From Glaciecola sp. UBA2563 (GTDB lineage: Bacteria > Pseudomonadota > Gammaproteobacteria > Enterobacterales > Alteromonadaceae): DNA of 18,401 bases. Below the pieces are notes generated by a model that ran no database searches, was not told the origin of the DNA, and worked only from the letters and a program-made list of their open reading frames with translations. Below, piece by piece: positions 7,981 to 15,603 of the stretch; the first letter of the stretch is position 1; every line of letters starts with the position of its first letter. Position numbers and translations under genes: made by a program. The stretch lies in NCBI GenBank assembly GCA_002340325.1, contig DDLV01000161.1:1-18401 (forward strand). Reading direction: 5' to 3'.

Positions 7981-9282
7981 ATGAAGATCGTTGAAATACT
8001 TTTAGTTGAAGCCCCCCACCAACCCGGCACTATGGCAAAGGTGCTTGCCATCATTGGTGAGATGAAGATAACAGTAGAAGGTATGAATGCGATCAGGCGC
8101 ATGCATAAGGACACGGTATGGGAACTCACCATTGAGTATGATGACTCTCTAGATATGCAAGTGCTTGTGGATAAAATCAATGATTTGTCCAAAGCAAAAG
8201 TTGTTGGTAAATCTGACCGCGTGTTTAATCGTCACAAAGGCGGCAAAATCAAGACGCAATCTAGCATTGCAATCAACTCACTTGAAGTGTTGCGCGACGT
8301 GTACACGCCGGGAGTCGCCAGAGTTTGTCAAGCCATTCAGGCGGAGCCGAAGAAAATCAGAAAATACACCAACCTCACCAATACAGTGGCCATTGTTACT
8401 AATGGCACGGCAATACTTGGCTTAGGCGATATAGGGCCTGAAGCAGGATTACCTGTGATGGAAGGAAAGTCCGCGATTTTTTCCGAATTAGTTGATATAT
8501 CCGGCGTTCCTATCTTGTTAAAAGAAAAAGATCCGTTGCGCATTATTGAAACTGTTGAGGCAATTGCCCCTTCTTTCGGTGCAATTCTGCTTGAAGATAT
8601 TAAAGCGCCTGAGTGTTTTCAGATTGAAGCGGAACTCATTCACCGATTGGATAAACCCGTTTTTCACGACGACCAACACGGCACTGCTATCGTAGTACTA
8701 GCAGCTCTGCTCACCGCAACACGAAGCTTAGGCGTAAATATCAAAGACAAGACCTTTGGGCTTCTTGGTTTAGGCGCGGCAGGTATGGGAATTTGCACCT
8801 TGATGTTACAGTATGGCGTTAAAGAAGTACTGGGAAGCGATATCAATGAAAACGCCTTGAAACGCCTTCGCGGTGATGGCGGCACGCCAATGGGATTAGA
8901 AGAGTTGATGCAAAAAGCCGATATCGTTGTTGCAACCACTGGCGTAAAAGGTCTGATAAAACCGGAAATGATTAAAGAAGGGCAAATCATTATGCCTTTG
9001 ACAAATCCAGACCCAGAAATCGAGCCAGACATTGCATTACAACAAGGCGCTATATTTGCGTCGGATGGAAAGACAGTCAACAATATGCTCGCTTTCCCAG
9101 GTTTGTTTAGAGGCGCGTTGGATGCGGGTACTGATAAAATAACGCACTCAATGAAAATTGCCGCTGCCGAGGCGCTGTCTAGCCTAGCAAAAGGTGATGC
9201 ATTAGTACCATCTGCGCTTGATAAAGAGGCGCACAGAACAGTCGCTAGAGCCGTCTATGACTGTGCGACGCGTGAGAAATAA
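7981..9282 (+). CDS. NAD(P)-dependent malic enzyme with N-terminal ACT domain
   Basis: Oxidative decarboxylation of malate to pyruvate and CO2 with reduction of NAD or NADP. The 433-residue protein begins with an ACT domain (about 1-80, ILLVEAPHQPGTMAKVLAII), a small-molecule sensing fold often binding amino acids. The malic enzyme part follows. It has the catalytic tyrosine in DVYTPGVARV (Y108), the lysine in MEGKSAIF (K163), metal ligands in LLEDIKAPECF (E205, D206) and FHDDQHGTA (D230, D231), a Rossmann loop GLGAAGMG (263-270) and TNPDPEI (341-347). It is of the short bacterial class, without the phosphotransacetylase-like extension of MaeB. Cofactor preference cannot be read with certainty. 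The ribosome site is modest (GAGAG). It ends 5 bases from the convergent ABC membrane gene. Confidence 0.95.
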   Translation: MKIVEILLVEAPHQPGTMAKVLAIIGEMKITVEGMNAIRRMHKDTVWELTIEYDDSLDMQVLVDKINDLSKAKVVGKSDRVFNRHKGGKIKTQSSIAINSLEVLRDVYTPGVARVCQAIQAEPKKIRKYTNLTNTVAIVTNGTAILGLGDIGPEAGLPVMEGKSAIFSELVDISGVPILLKEKDPLRIIETVEAIAPSFGAILLEDIKAPECFQIEAELIHRLDKPVFHDDQHGTAIVVLAALLTATRSLGVNIKDKTFGLLGLGAAGMGICTLMLQYGVKEVLGSDINENALKRLRGDGGTPMGLEELMQKADIVVATTGVKGLIKPEMIKEGQIIMPLTNPDPEIEPDIALQQGAIFASDGKTVNNMLAFPGLFRGALDAGTDKITHSMKIAAAEALSSLAKGDALVPSALDKEAHRTVARAVYDCATREK

Positions 9283-9287
9283 GCACA

Positions 9288-10160
9288 TTAGTTTGTAGTT
9301 TTTGCAGACATGGCTGTGTCCATTGACATTCGATTCGAAATTTCCTGAAGCCGAATTAACTGTTGTATATAAAATGGTAGCAGCACTACTTTCTCGCTGT
9401 AATCAAAAATGTAGATAAGAAGCGACAGCAACGTGCCGACTTCAGGCGCAGATTCAGACGTCTGGATAGCAAGTAAGGGTGGGCTTACAAACAAAGCAAT
9501 AACGCCAAGCCAGATGATGCTGAAGTTCATCGTCTCCATGTCAGATAGCTTAATGTTCCAACGCATAAGGTCACGAAAGTGTTGTGAAACAGCTTTTTTG
9601 TCTGATAAGTTCAGCACATCAACTCGCTGTTCAAGTATATGGTTGTAATGACCGTGATATTTGTATTGCGCTGAGCCCGTCAACCAATATGTGATGATCA
9701 TTAACCCAAGCAGTGCCAGGCAAGTAAAAAACACGTAAATGTTGAGTGAGCCAATCACAATGAGAATGCCAACGACGCCGATTATCGCAAACACAATGCC
9801 AGGCATTGATTGCTCGAAGAATTCGACAAGTTCCGTGAGGAGCCCGCAACGCGCACTTATTTTAGAGACCGATAAATTTGCTGACTTTCCTTCCTCAACC
9901 ATTTCAGGCGAGATAGTTTGATATATCCCACTGTAAATACGCGTATCATAAAAACGTCTCGCTGCACCTATCAAAAGCGCACACACGCCCAATACTCCTA
10001 ACATTATTAAACCCGTGAACTCGCCAGAAATTAAGTCGTTTACTGCCCACCCGATAAACAATGGAAATAGAACATCAAGTCCTGACTCAATCATGACCAG
10101 AATAAACGTAAACGAGATACGACCGTAAAATCGCTTTGCAATTTCCTTTAGTGAATACAC
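9288..10160 (-). CDS. ABC-type six-transmembrane domain protein without an ATPase domain
   Basis: Membrane protein of 290 residues with about six hydrophobic spans (roughly 14-35, 48-68, 120-142, 146-165, 215-235, 243-265). It resembles the transmembrane half of exporter ABC proteins (NCBI-type 'ABC transporter six-transmembrane domain', Pfam ABC_membrane_3 as I recall). There is no Walker A, signature LSGGQ or Walker B in the protein, and no ATPase gene beside it in this window. It may pair with a distant ATPase or act without one. The start is GTG at 10160 (MYSLKEIAKRF), with GGAG 10 bases upstream. Its 3' end converges on the malic enzyme, 5 bases away, without a clear terminator. Function unknown. 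Confidence 0.75.
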   Translation of the reverse strand: MYSLKEIAKRFYGRISFTFILVMIESGLDVLFPLFIGWAVNDLISGEFTGLIMLGVLGVCALLIGAARRFYDTRIYSGIYQTISPEMVEEGKSANLSVSKISARCGLLTELVEFFEQSMPGIVFAIIGVVGILIVIGSLNIYVFFTCLALLGLMIITYWLTGSAQYKYHGHYNHILEQRVDVLNLSDKKAVSQHFRDLMRWNIKLSDMETMNFSIIWLGVIALFVSPPLLAIQTSESAPEVGTLLSLLIYIFDYSEKVVLLPFYIQQLIRLQEISNRMSMDTAMSAKTTN

Positions 10161-10628
10161 GTTTAAAAGACTCCAGTTTTATCTAACTTAGGTTTACATT
10201 TGACATAAAAGCGTGTTGAAAAACAGGCGGCAAGGGCGTGTTAACGCGAATATATAAAATATAGACATGACGAATAAGCAACTAGTAGAAGAAGTCCCTA
10301 TCGCCATTACAGTGAATGACATTTTACTATATTCCGAGAGGAAACGTAGCCGCCTATTACTCGGAGACAAACCCAATTCTGCCTGTAGATAGTGTTGGAG
10401 ACAGTTCGTTTACGCCCACCTCAAAATCCATCGCAGCGATACTGTCGAAAGATTCAAACACCATTAAGACCAGAAGTGTAGACTGAAATAGGAAACCTAG
10501 TGCGCTTAAACGGTTATGATTTCACATCTATATTTCGCGCTTGCATATTGAGACGAGCTGCCGCGTTTGAAAAACCATCATCGAAGGAAACATCATCGGT
10601 GGTCCTCATATCGGAGAAATTAGCATCG
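10161..10628. other. Gene-poor stretch with short unrecognised reading frames
   Basis: About 470 bases between the ABC membrane gene and the GNAT gene. Three short plus-strand frames overlap: ATG 10267 to 10392 (41 residues), ATG 10316 to 10486 (56 residues, starting MTFYYIPRGNVAAYY) and a frame open from 10482 to 10640. None has a good ribosome site or a family I recognise. The succession of three frames could be a decayed gene or chance. I see no terminator, tRNA or repeat here. The promoter of the GNAT gene must lie in this stretch. Confidence 0.35.
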
Positions 10629-11134
10629 ATGCAAAAATAACAACACTAACGCAAGTACATTGTGAGCAGGTTCTAAACCTTTACAGGTCAGCGGCTACTT
10701 CACCCGGAGGTCTAGCACGATTAGCACATGAAATTAATTTAGGCTACGTGACACATTTTATAGATTCGACGCTTGCAAGTGGGCTTGGGTTTGTAGCAAT
10801 GGATGAGGTAAACAAGGTCATCGGTGAAATTCACGCATATACGCCAGATGTTTATTGTTTTTCCCATGTTTTAAGTAACTTAACAATTGCTGTTGCTCCC
10901 GGCTATCAAGGCAAAGGCGTTGGGCGTTTGCTTTTAAACACGTTTTGCAAAACAGCTGAAGAACAGCGCTCGGATATCACAAGAATCGAATTATTTGCAA
11001 GAGAATCTAATAAAGGCGCCATTTCGTTGTATCAGTCCTTGGGTTTTAAAATTGAGGGCTCACTTACCAAACGCATTAAAAATCAGGATGGGTCTCTAGA
11101 GTCAGACATCCTTATGGCTTGGATAAGACAATGA
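10629..11134 (+). CDS. GNAT-family N-acetyltransferase, 5' end apparently shifted by one base
   Basis: Acetyl-CoA dependent acetyltransferase, substrate unknown. The acetyl-CoA motif A is clear (LTIAVAPGYQGKGVGRLLL), followed by IELFARESNKGAISLYQSLGF, the usual motif B. The first usable in-frame start is GTG 10748, giving only 128 residues and losing the first helix and strand. The same frame stays open upstream to 10571 and reads ITTLTQVHCEQVLNLYRSAA then SPGGLA, which looks like the normal GNAT N-terminus. An ATG at 10629, with GGAGA 11 bases before it, would give MQK-ITTLTQ and about 168 residues, but an AAAAA run (10633-10637) is one A too short to join them. This is either a sequencing error, a real inactivating or phase-variable slip, or use of a rare start. 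The coordinates given assume the ATG. The hydrolase follows after 22 bases, probably in one operon. Confidence 0.75.
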
Positions 11135-11156
11135 AATTATCAAAGGAAATTATCGT

Positions 11157-12002
11157 TTGATACACAATACCCAAAACTTGCCACCCGTTTTATTTGTGCC
11201 AGGAGCTATGGTGAATAAGGATATTTGGGAGGACAATTTTAGGCCTTATTTTGCTAATTTGGGTTACTCCACGCATGTGATGAGCTTTTCAGCAACAGGT
11301 GCATCTGCAAGCGTTCGAAGCAAGGCAACATTCGAAGACTATGTGAATGAATGCAAACACCAAATAGAATTATGTGATACTCCCCCCATTGTTATTTCTC
11401 ACTCCATGGGAGGTTTAATTGCCCTGCATGCGGCAACGCAAACTAATATCCATGCATTAGTTGCGCTATCTCCAGCGCCAATTCAAGGAATGGGAAAAAG
11501 CCTATCGACACTTGCGGTTAACTTTGTTTTTTCGACGAGTTTCACACCGCTGCATTTTGTTGAAATGCTCTTTTCACAATCAGCAAACGCTAAAAGGTTG
11601 TGCCGACAAACCATGTTTTCTAAAACGTGTGATAAACAAAAAGTTGAACGCACGATAGAATCTATGCAGCCTGAAGCGCAGAACGTGTTGTCAGCGCTTG
11701 TTAATCCTCCAGGGCTTGATTTCAGGAAAGTTGACGAAGAAAGAATCTTCTTTATATCAGCTACTGGGGACAAAATTGTACAAGCAGAAGAGGTAAAAAG
11801 AAGCGCCTCAATTATCGAATGTGAGTGCCATGCCTACAAAGGCTATAGCCACATGTTTCAGGTAGAAAGCGATTGGAAGAAAATTGCTGACGACATCCAA
11901 GCTTGGTTAAGCGCAATCGATGAAACAAAGCCAGACGAAGCTACTACCCATTACGACTGGATGAACCCATTCAACCTTATATGGTCCGCTTGGAAAAAAT
12001 AG
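11157..12002 (+). CDS. Alpha/beta hydrolase
   Basis: Probable esterase, lipase or related hydrolase of 281 residues. The fold is shown by PPVLFVPGAMVNKDIW near the oxyanion hole, the nucleophile elbow SHSMGG (S83) after strand PPIVI, the acid in SATGDKIVQ (D205) and the catalytic histidine in GYSHMF (H232). The elbow begins with serine rather than the commoner glycine (GxSxG). No signal peptide is visible, so it is likely cytosolic. The tail after about 255 (DWMNPFNLIWSAWKK) goes beyond the domain core. The start is TTG at 11157: an AAAGGA site ends 9 bases upstream and the frame gives the natural first strand. It lies 22 bases behind the GNAT gene and about 75-100 bases ahead of the TRAP genes. 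Substrate unknown. Confidence 0.88.
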   Translation: MIHNTQNLPPVLFVPGAMVNKDIWEDNFRPYFANLGYSTHVMSFSATGASASVRSKATFEDYVNECKHQIELCDTPPIVISHSMGGLIALHAATQTNIHALVALSPAPIQGMGKSLSTLAVNFVFSTSFTPLHFVEMLFSQSANAKRLCRQTMFSKTCDKQKVERTIESMQPEAQNVLSALVNPPGLDFRKVDEERIFFISATGDKIVQAEEVKRSASIIECECHAYKGYSHMFQVESDWKKIADDIQAWLSAIDETKPDEATTHYDWMNPFNLIWSAWKK

Positions 12003-12016
12003 CACTGGCCAGTGCT
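12001..12016. promoter_or_regulatory. Perfect 16-bp palindrome ahead of the TRAP operon
   Basis: AGCACTGGCCAGTGCT is perfectly self-complementary and begins inside the stop codon of the hydrolase. It has no T-run downstream on the plus strand. Read on the minus strand it is followed by ATTTTTT, but no gene runs that way here, so a terminator is less likely than an operator. A -10-like TATCAT (5 of 6) is at 12050-12055. The operator role for the TRAP genes is inference. Confidence 0.4.
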
Positions 12017-12078
12017 TGCGAGAATTTCATCCTTACCCTACCCTACAGGTATCATCGAAATATTCCCCGATTGCATAC

Positions 12079-13113
12079 ATGTTCTCTTTCTTTTCTACAT
12101 CGATGCTGCGCTTACTTATACTTTTTTTGGCGATAGCAGCTTATGGATGTGCACGTGACAGTGAACAAAGCGAGCGTTTGATCACGCTGCGATTGAGTCA
12201 TGTGTTTAATCCTAATGAAGAGCTAGCAAAATCAATAGAACTGGTGGCAGATCGTATTAACGAAAAAAGCAACGGCGCCATAAGGATCCTAACCTACCCA
12301 AATGCACAAATTGCCGCTTATAAAGACGGTGTTGAAATGGTCGTGCGAGGTGCTCACTTTATCTCTGTCGAAGATCCTTCTTATATAGGAGACTATGTAC
12401 CTGAATTTACTGCCTTGGTCGGGCCTTTACTTTATAACAATTATGATGAGTACCTGGCTCTTGTCGAAACACCCATGGTTCAAGAGTGGAAGAAGAAGCT
12501 GGAGCAAAAGGGGATAAAAGTCCTCTCACTAAATTATATATTCGGCTTTCGCAATTTGATCACTGACCGTGTTATTAAAACCCCTGAAGATTTAAATGGC
12601 GTCAAACTTCGAACCCCAGGCAGTAAACTTTTTATCGAGACGCTTAATGCTATGGGCGCAAATGCCACTCCGCTGCCTTGGGGTGAAACCTTTAGTGCGT
12701 TGCAGCAAGGCGTTGTTGATGGCCTTGAGGGATCTGAGTTCACAAATCTTGGCGCTAAAGTTTACGAAACAGGCAAGCGAAACGTCGCCTTTACAAACCA
12801 TTTTCTGGGAACCTGTGGCGTGTACATATCAACCGAAGTATGGGCAAAAATCCCACCCAGATATCAACAGATGATCGAATATGAATTTGTCTATGAAGCC
12901 GAGCAGATGGTCAATAAGCTAAAAGAAGAACACGCTGCGGTTATTGAGGAACTTGAGGCCAATGGCGTCGTATTTAATGATATCGATAGAGATGCTTTTG
13001 AGGCAAAAACCATCGGTTTATATGACGGTGTTTTGCCCGGGGTTACATTAGATATGTATCAGCAAATACAGTCGGAACTAACCAAAATCCGCAGTCACGA
13101 TGAGCTGCAATAA
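12079..13113 (+). CDS. TRAP transporter solute-binding subunit (DctP family), probable lipoprotein
   Basis: Extracytoplasmic binding protein that delivers a ligand, usually an organic acid, to the DctQ/DctM permease. With the ATG at 12079 it has 346 residues. A hydrophobic segment LLILFLAIAAYG is followed by cysteine 26 and then CARDSEQS, suggesting a lipid anchor instead of the usual free periplasmic form. The family core is clear: the ligand-binding arginine in GVKLRTPGSK (R180) and the signature PLPWGETFSALQQGVVDGLE (about 200-219). Start choice is uncertain. A TTG at 12016 would be longer but adds implausible sequence, an ATG at 12109 gives a very short leader, and none has a good ribosome site. 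The DctQ gene follows after 5 bases. Ligand not predictable. Confidence 0.88.
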   Translation: MFSFFSTSMLRLLILFLAIAAYGCARDSEQSERLITLRLSHVFNPNEELAKSIELVADRINEKSNGAIRILTYPNAQIAAYKDGVEMVVRGAHFISVEDPSYIGDYVPEFTALVGPLLYNNYDEYLALVETPMVQEWKKKLEQKGIKVLSLNYIFGFRNLITDRVIKTPEDLNGVKLRTPGSKLFIETLNAMGANATPLPWGETFSALQQGVVDGLEGSEFTNLGAKVYETGKRNVAFTNHFLGTCGVYISTEVWAKIPPRYQQMIEYEFVYEAEQMVNKLKEEHAAVIEELEANGVVFNDIDRDAFEAKTIGLYDGVLPGVTLDMYQQIQSELTKIRSHDELQ

Positions 13114-13118
13114 GAATA

Positions 13119-13586
13119 ATGAAGACACTTTTAAAATACTTCGATGAAATCATTTGTGGCACTGCGTTGGTCACAATGATCACATTGGTGATTATCAACG
13201 TCTTTTTACGGTATTTATTTAGCTACACCATTTCATGGGCAGAAGAAGTCGCTACCATCTGCTTCGTTTGGTGTGTGTTTCTTGGCGCAAGCGCTACATA
13301 CAAACATAAGCTCGACATGGGCATCGACTTTTTCATTTCAAGAGTACCGGAAAAATTCTCATCGACCGTAAAAATTTGCACCGGATTGCTCTTGCTCGTT
13401 ATTAACGGCTACATCTTCGTGATGGCCATAATATTTACCAGAATTGCATGGGAAAAACCAACAGCTGTGCTGGGCGTAAGCTCCTCTGTTGTCAATAGTG
13501 CACTAATAGTAGGTTTCGGGTTAGTCACTCTATACACGCTCCAGTTTTTGTACCGCGACGTTAAATCTATCGAGCGCCAAATATGA
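13119..13586 (+). CDS. TRAP transporter small permease (DctQ family)
   Basis: Small membrane subunit of the tripartite, sodium-driven TRAP system, bridging binding protein and large permease. It has 155 residues and four predicted spans (about 11-30, 44-62, 85-107, 125-146), usual for DctQ. The pattern NVFLRYLFSYTISWAEEVAT (about 27-46) is the family hallmark (FxRY...SWxEE). The start follows the DctP stop by 5 bases and its stop overlaps the DctM start as ATGA, so the three genes are translationally linked. Confidence 0.93.
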   Translation: MKTLLKYFDEIICGTALVTMITLVIINVFLRYLFSYTISWAEEVATICFVWCVFLGASATYKHKLDMGIDFFISRVPEKFSSTVKICTGLLLLVINGYIFVMAIIFTRIAWEKPTAVLGVSSSVVNSALIVGFGLVTLYTLQFLYRDVKSIERQI

Positions 13587-14866
13587 TCTATCTACCTATT
13601 TTACTGCTGTTTGTACTTTATTTTGCCGGTATCCCTATCGCGTATGCACTGCTCGGTTCTGCTATCTTTTACTTCACCTTCTTTGACGCGGGAATGCCAC
13701 CTGATTTAGTTTTACAACGATTTGTCAGCGCAGCAGCATCTTTTCCACTCCTTGCCATTCCATTCTTTGTCATGGCGGGTTCCATTATGAATTATTCAGG
13801 GATCAGCAAACGCTTAATGCAAATGGCAGAGGTGTTAACCGGTCATCTTAAAGGGGGCTTGGCACAAGTAAATGTTGTGTTGAGCACATTTATGGGGGGG
13901 ATCTCGGGCTCGGCCAATGCAGATGCCGCCATGCAAAGCAAAATACTGGTCCCGCAGATGGAGAAAAAAGGCTATGGCCGAGCGTTTTCTACTGCAATAA
14001 CGGCTTCATCCTCAGCGATTTCGCCGGTAATTCCACCGGGTATTGTCATGATCATCTATGCGTTGATTGCCCAAGTGTCCATAGCCGATCTGTTTATTGC
14101 CGGCTATGTGCCTGGATTGCTAATGGCTGTTGCATTGATGATAACGGTATCTATGATTGCACGTAAACGCAACTACTCCCCTTCTAGAAGCAGTAAAGCC
14201 AGATGGAAAGAAATAGGCCGTCAGTTTATTGATTCAATTTGGTCGTTATTGCTTCCATTAGGCATAATATTAGGCTTAAGGTTTGGCCTGTTTACCCCCA
14301 CTGAAGCTGGCGCGATTGCAGTACTTGCCTCAATTTGCATTGGTGTATTTATTTACAAAGAGTTAACCCTTAGCCATATTAAGCCTGTGTTGCTTGAGAC
14401 TATCTACGGGACGGGAACCGTTGTATTAATTATTGTTGCAGCCAGCGTGTTTGGCTATTACTTGACTTGGGAACGCATTCCTCAAGACCTTACGGCGATG
14501 ATATTAGAATTCACTTCAAACAAGTATGTGATGCTTGCATTGATCAACGTTTTCTTGCTCATAATCGGGATGGTATTGGAAGGTGGTGCTGCGTTAATTA
14601 TACTGGCACCACTTCTTGTTCCGGTAGCGCTTGCGCTTGGTATAGATCCCGTGCATTTCGGCATGATCATGATTGTGAATATTATGATAGGAGGAATAAC
14701 ACCTCCTTTCGGGTCTTTGATGTTTACCACCTGCTCAGTCACTAAAGTACCCGTAGTGGATTTTATTAAAGAAGTCTGGCCGTTTATTTTGGCACTGCTT
14801 GTCACCCTAATGATTATTACTTATGCGCCAGCGCTAGTACTATTTCTGCCCAACCTATTGAGCTGA
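13583..14866 (+). CDS. TRAP transporter large permease (DctM family)
   Basis: Main sodium-coupled transport subunit, 427 residues, about 11-12 membrane spans, the usual length. Family motifs include PLLAIPFFVMAGSIMNYSGI (about 52-71), FMGGISGSANADAAM (about 103-117), SSSAISPVIPPGIVMIIYAL (about 141-160), and the second repeat's GGITPPFGSLMF near 372-383. The first ATG overlaps the DctQ stop by four bases. The gene ends 70 bases from the convergent BLUF gene. Only weak inverted repeats lie in that gap and no terminator can be called. With the two preceding genes it makes a complete TRAP transporter of unknown substrate. Confidence 0.95.
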   Translation: MIYLPILLLFVLYFAGIPIAYALLGSAIFYFTFFDAGMPPDLVLQRFVSAAASFPLLAIPFFVMAGSIMNYSGISKRLMQMAEVLTGHLKGGLAQVNVVLSTFMGGISGSANADAAMQSKILVPQMEKKGYGRAFSTAITASSSAISPVIPPGIVMIIYALIAQVSIADLFIAGYVPGLLMAVALMITVSMIARKRNYSPSRSSKARWKEIGRQFIDSIWSLLLPLGIILGLRFGLFTPTEAGAIAVLASICIGVFIYKELTLSHIKPVLLETIYGTGTVVLIIVAASVFGYYLTWERIPQDLTAMILEFTSNKYVMLALINVFLLIIGMVLEGGAALIILAPLLVPVALALGIDPVHFGMIMIVNIMIGGITPPFGSLMFTTCSVTKVPVVDFIKEVWPFILALLVTLMIITYAPALVLFLPNLLS

Positions 14867-14936
14867 AACCTATCACGGTAGGAAACGTTAGCGGTCTGCT
14901 TGGACGACAGCGTTAAGAGGTGTAACTCAAGACGTG

Positions 14937-15410
14937 TTAAAGTTTATAGGGCGTCGACTGCTCCATATTGTTTAACACCGCTTTGGTTTCTTGAATAAGC
15001 GCAATTGTCTTTATTTGATTCCAGATGTTATCTAGAGAACGTTGTTTATTTGCAATCATATCCCGAAGATATAACATGCTGTGCTCAATGTAATATTCCA
15101 AGTTGACACGAGAAAGTTCTTCTTGGCTAATATATCGCATCGACCAAGAGGAAAACATTCGATCCTCGCGGTTATCTAACGCAATCTCATTAATAAATGT
15201 ATGTCGTTCATCTTTGCGGATAGTATCTAGCAATTCGATTATAACGGGGGCATCACCTTCAAGGTATTGTAAAAATCGATTTCGAGAAAAACAGAGGTAA
15301 CCTGTAATGTCTAACTGCTTATTTTTCGTTGCAGAAAGGGTAGCAAGATCTTGTATGTCATCATCTGTAAATTCTGCATTAGCTTCGCTGAGATATAGGA
15401 TACGTTTCAT
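14937..15410 (-). CDS. Single-domain BLUF blue-light photoreceptor
   Basis: FAD-binding light sensor of 157 residues. The BLUF domain covers about 1-95. The photochemical residues are all present: tyrosine 6 (RILYLS), asparagine 30 (KNKQLDITG), glutamine 48 (RFLQYLEG), tryptophan 89 and methionine 91 (FSSWSM). It should therefore be photoactive. The remaining 60 residues are a helical tail (SRVNLEYYIEHSMLYLRDMI and on), which in short BLUF proteins serves oligomer packing and output. No GGDEF, EAL or other effector is fused, so it probably signals by protein contact with an unknown partner. The ATG at 15410 has no clear ribosome site. It is divergent from the ATL gene with an FNR box between them, and convergent with the TRAP genes. 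Confidence 0.93.
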   Translation of the reverse strand: MKRILYLSEANAEFTDDDIQDLATLSATKNKQLDITGYLCFSRNRFLQYLEGDAPVIIELLDTIRKDERHTFINEIALDNREDRMFSSWSMRYISQEELSRVNLEYYIEHSMLYLRDMIANKQRSLDNIWNQIKTIALIQETKAVLNNMEQSTPYKL

Positions 15411-15476
15411 AAAGACAATGATTGAATTATCAAAGACAAGGTCAGCGAATATTTTCAGAAGTCAGTGCTGCAAGTA

Positions 15477-15490
15477 TTGATCTATATCAA
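15477..15490. promoter_or_regulatory. Perfect FNR-type box
   Basis: TTGAT-CTAT-ATCAA matches the FNR consensus TTGATNNNNATCAA at every fixed base, and the symmetry extends to TATTGATCTATATCAATA (15475-15492). Its centre is 15483.5. A -10-like TATTAT (15513-15518, 5 of 6) predicts a start near 15525, that is 41.5 bases downstream of the centre, the class II activation distance. This points to oxygen-responsive control of the ATL gene. Towards the BLUF gene, GATAAT (minus, 15431-15426) would put the site near -64, also usable. Confidence 0.75.
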
Positions 15491-15512
15491 TAAACATTTA
15501 ACCTAGGACTAA

Positions 15513-15518
15513 TATTAT
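15513..15518 (+). promoter_or_regulatory. Predicted -10 of the ATL gene promoter
   Basis: TATTAT, 5 of 6 to consensus. There is no recognisable -35, as expected where FNR bound at -41.5 replaces it. The predicted leader to the ATG at 15604 is about 79 bases and AT-rich. Confidence 0.45.
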
Positions 15519-15603
15519 GGTAGTAATAAAAGACCCTTTACCTTAAAAAAACAATTTGATGACATTTGCAACAAATTCACTTTAACAATAACATTCTGCC
15601 CAA

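Noticed and set aside
8664..9083. 139-residue minus-strand frame
   Set aside because: It is antisense to the malic enzyme Rossmann domain and has a proline/serine-rich shadow composition.
10194..10376. 60-residue minus-strand frame upstream of the ABC membrane gene
   Set aside because: No ribosome site, no recognisable family, and it overlaps equally weak plus-strand frames.
14867..14936. Possible terminator between the TRAP operon and the BLUF gene
   Set aside because: Only a 4-bp stem (CCTA/TAGG) and unmatched repeats are present, with no T-run.
15422..15433. Second FNR-like site TTGAATTATCAA near the BLUF start
   Set aside because: Half-sites are two bases too close together for FNR and only four bases each are symmetric.
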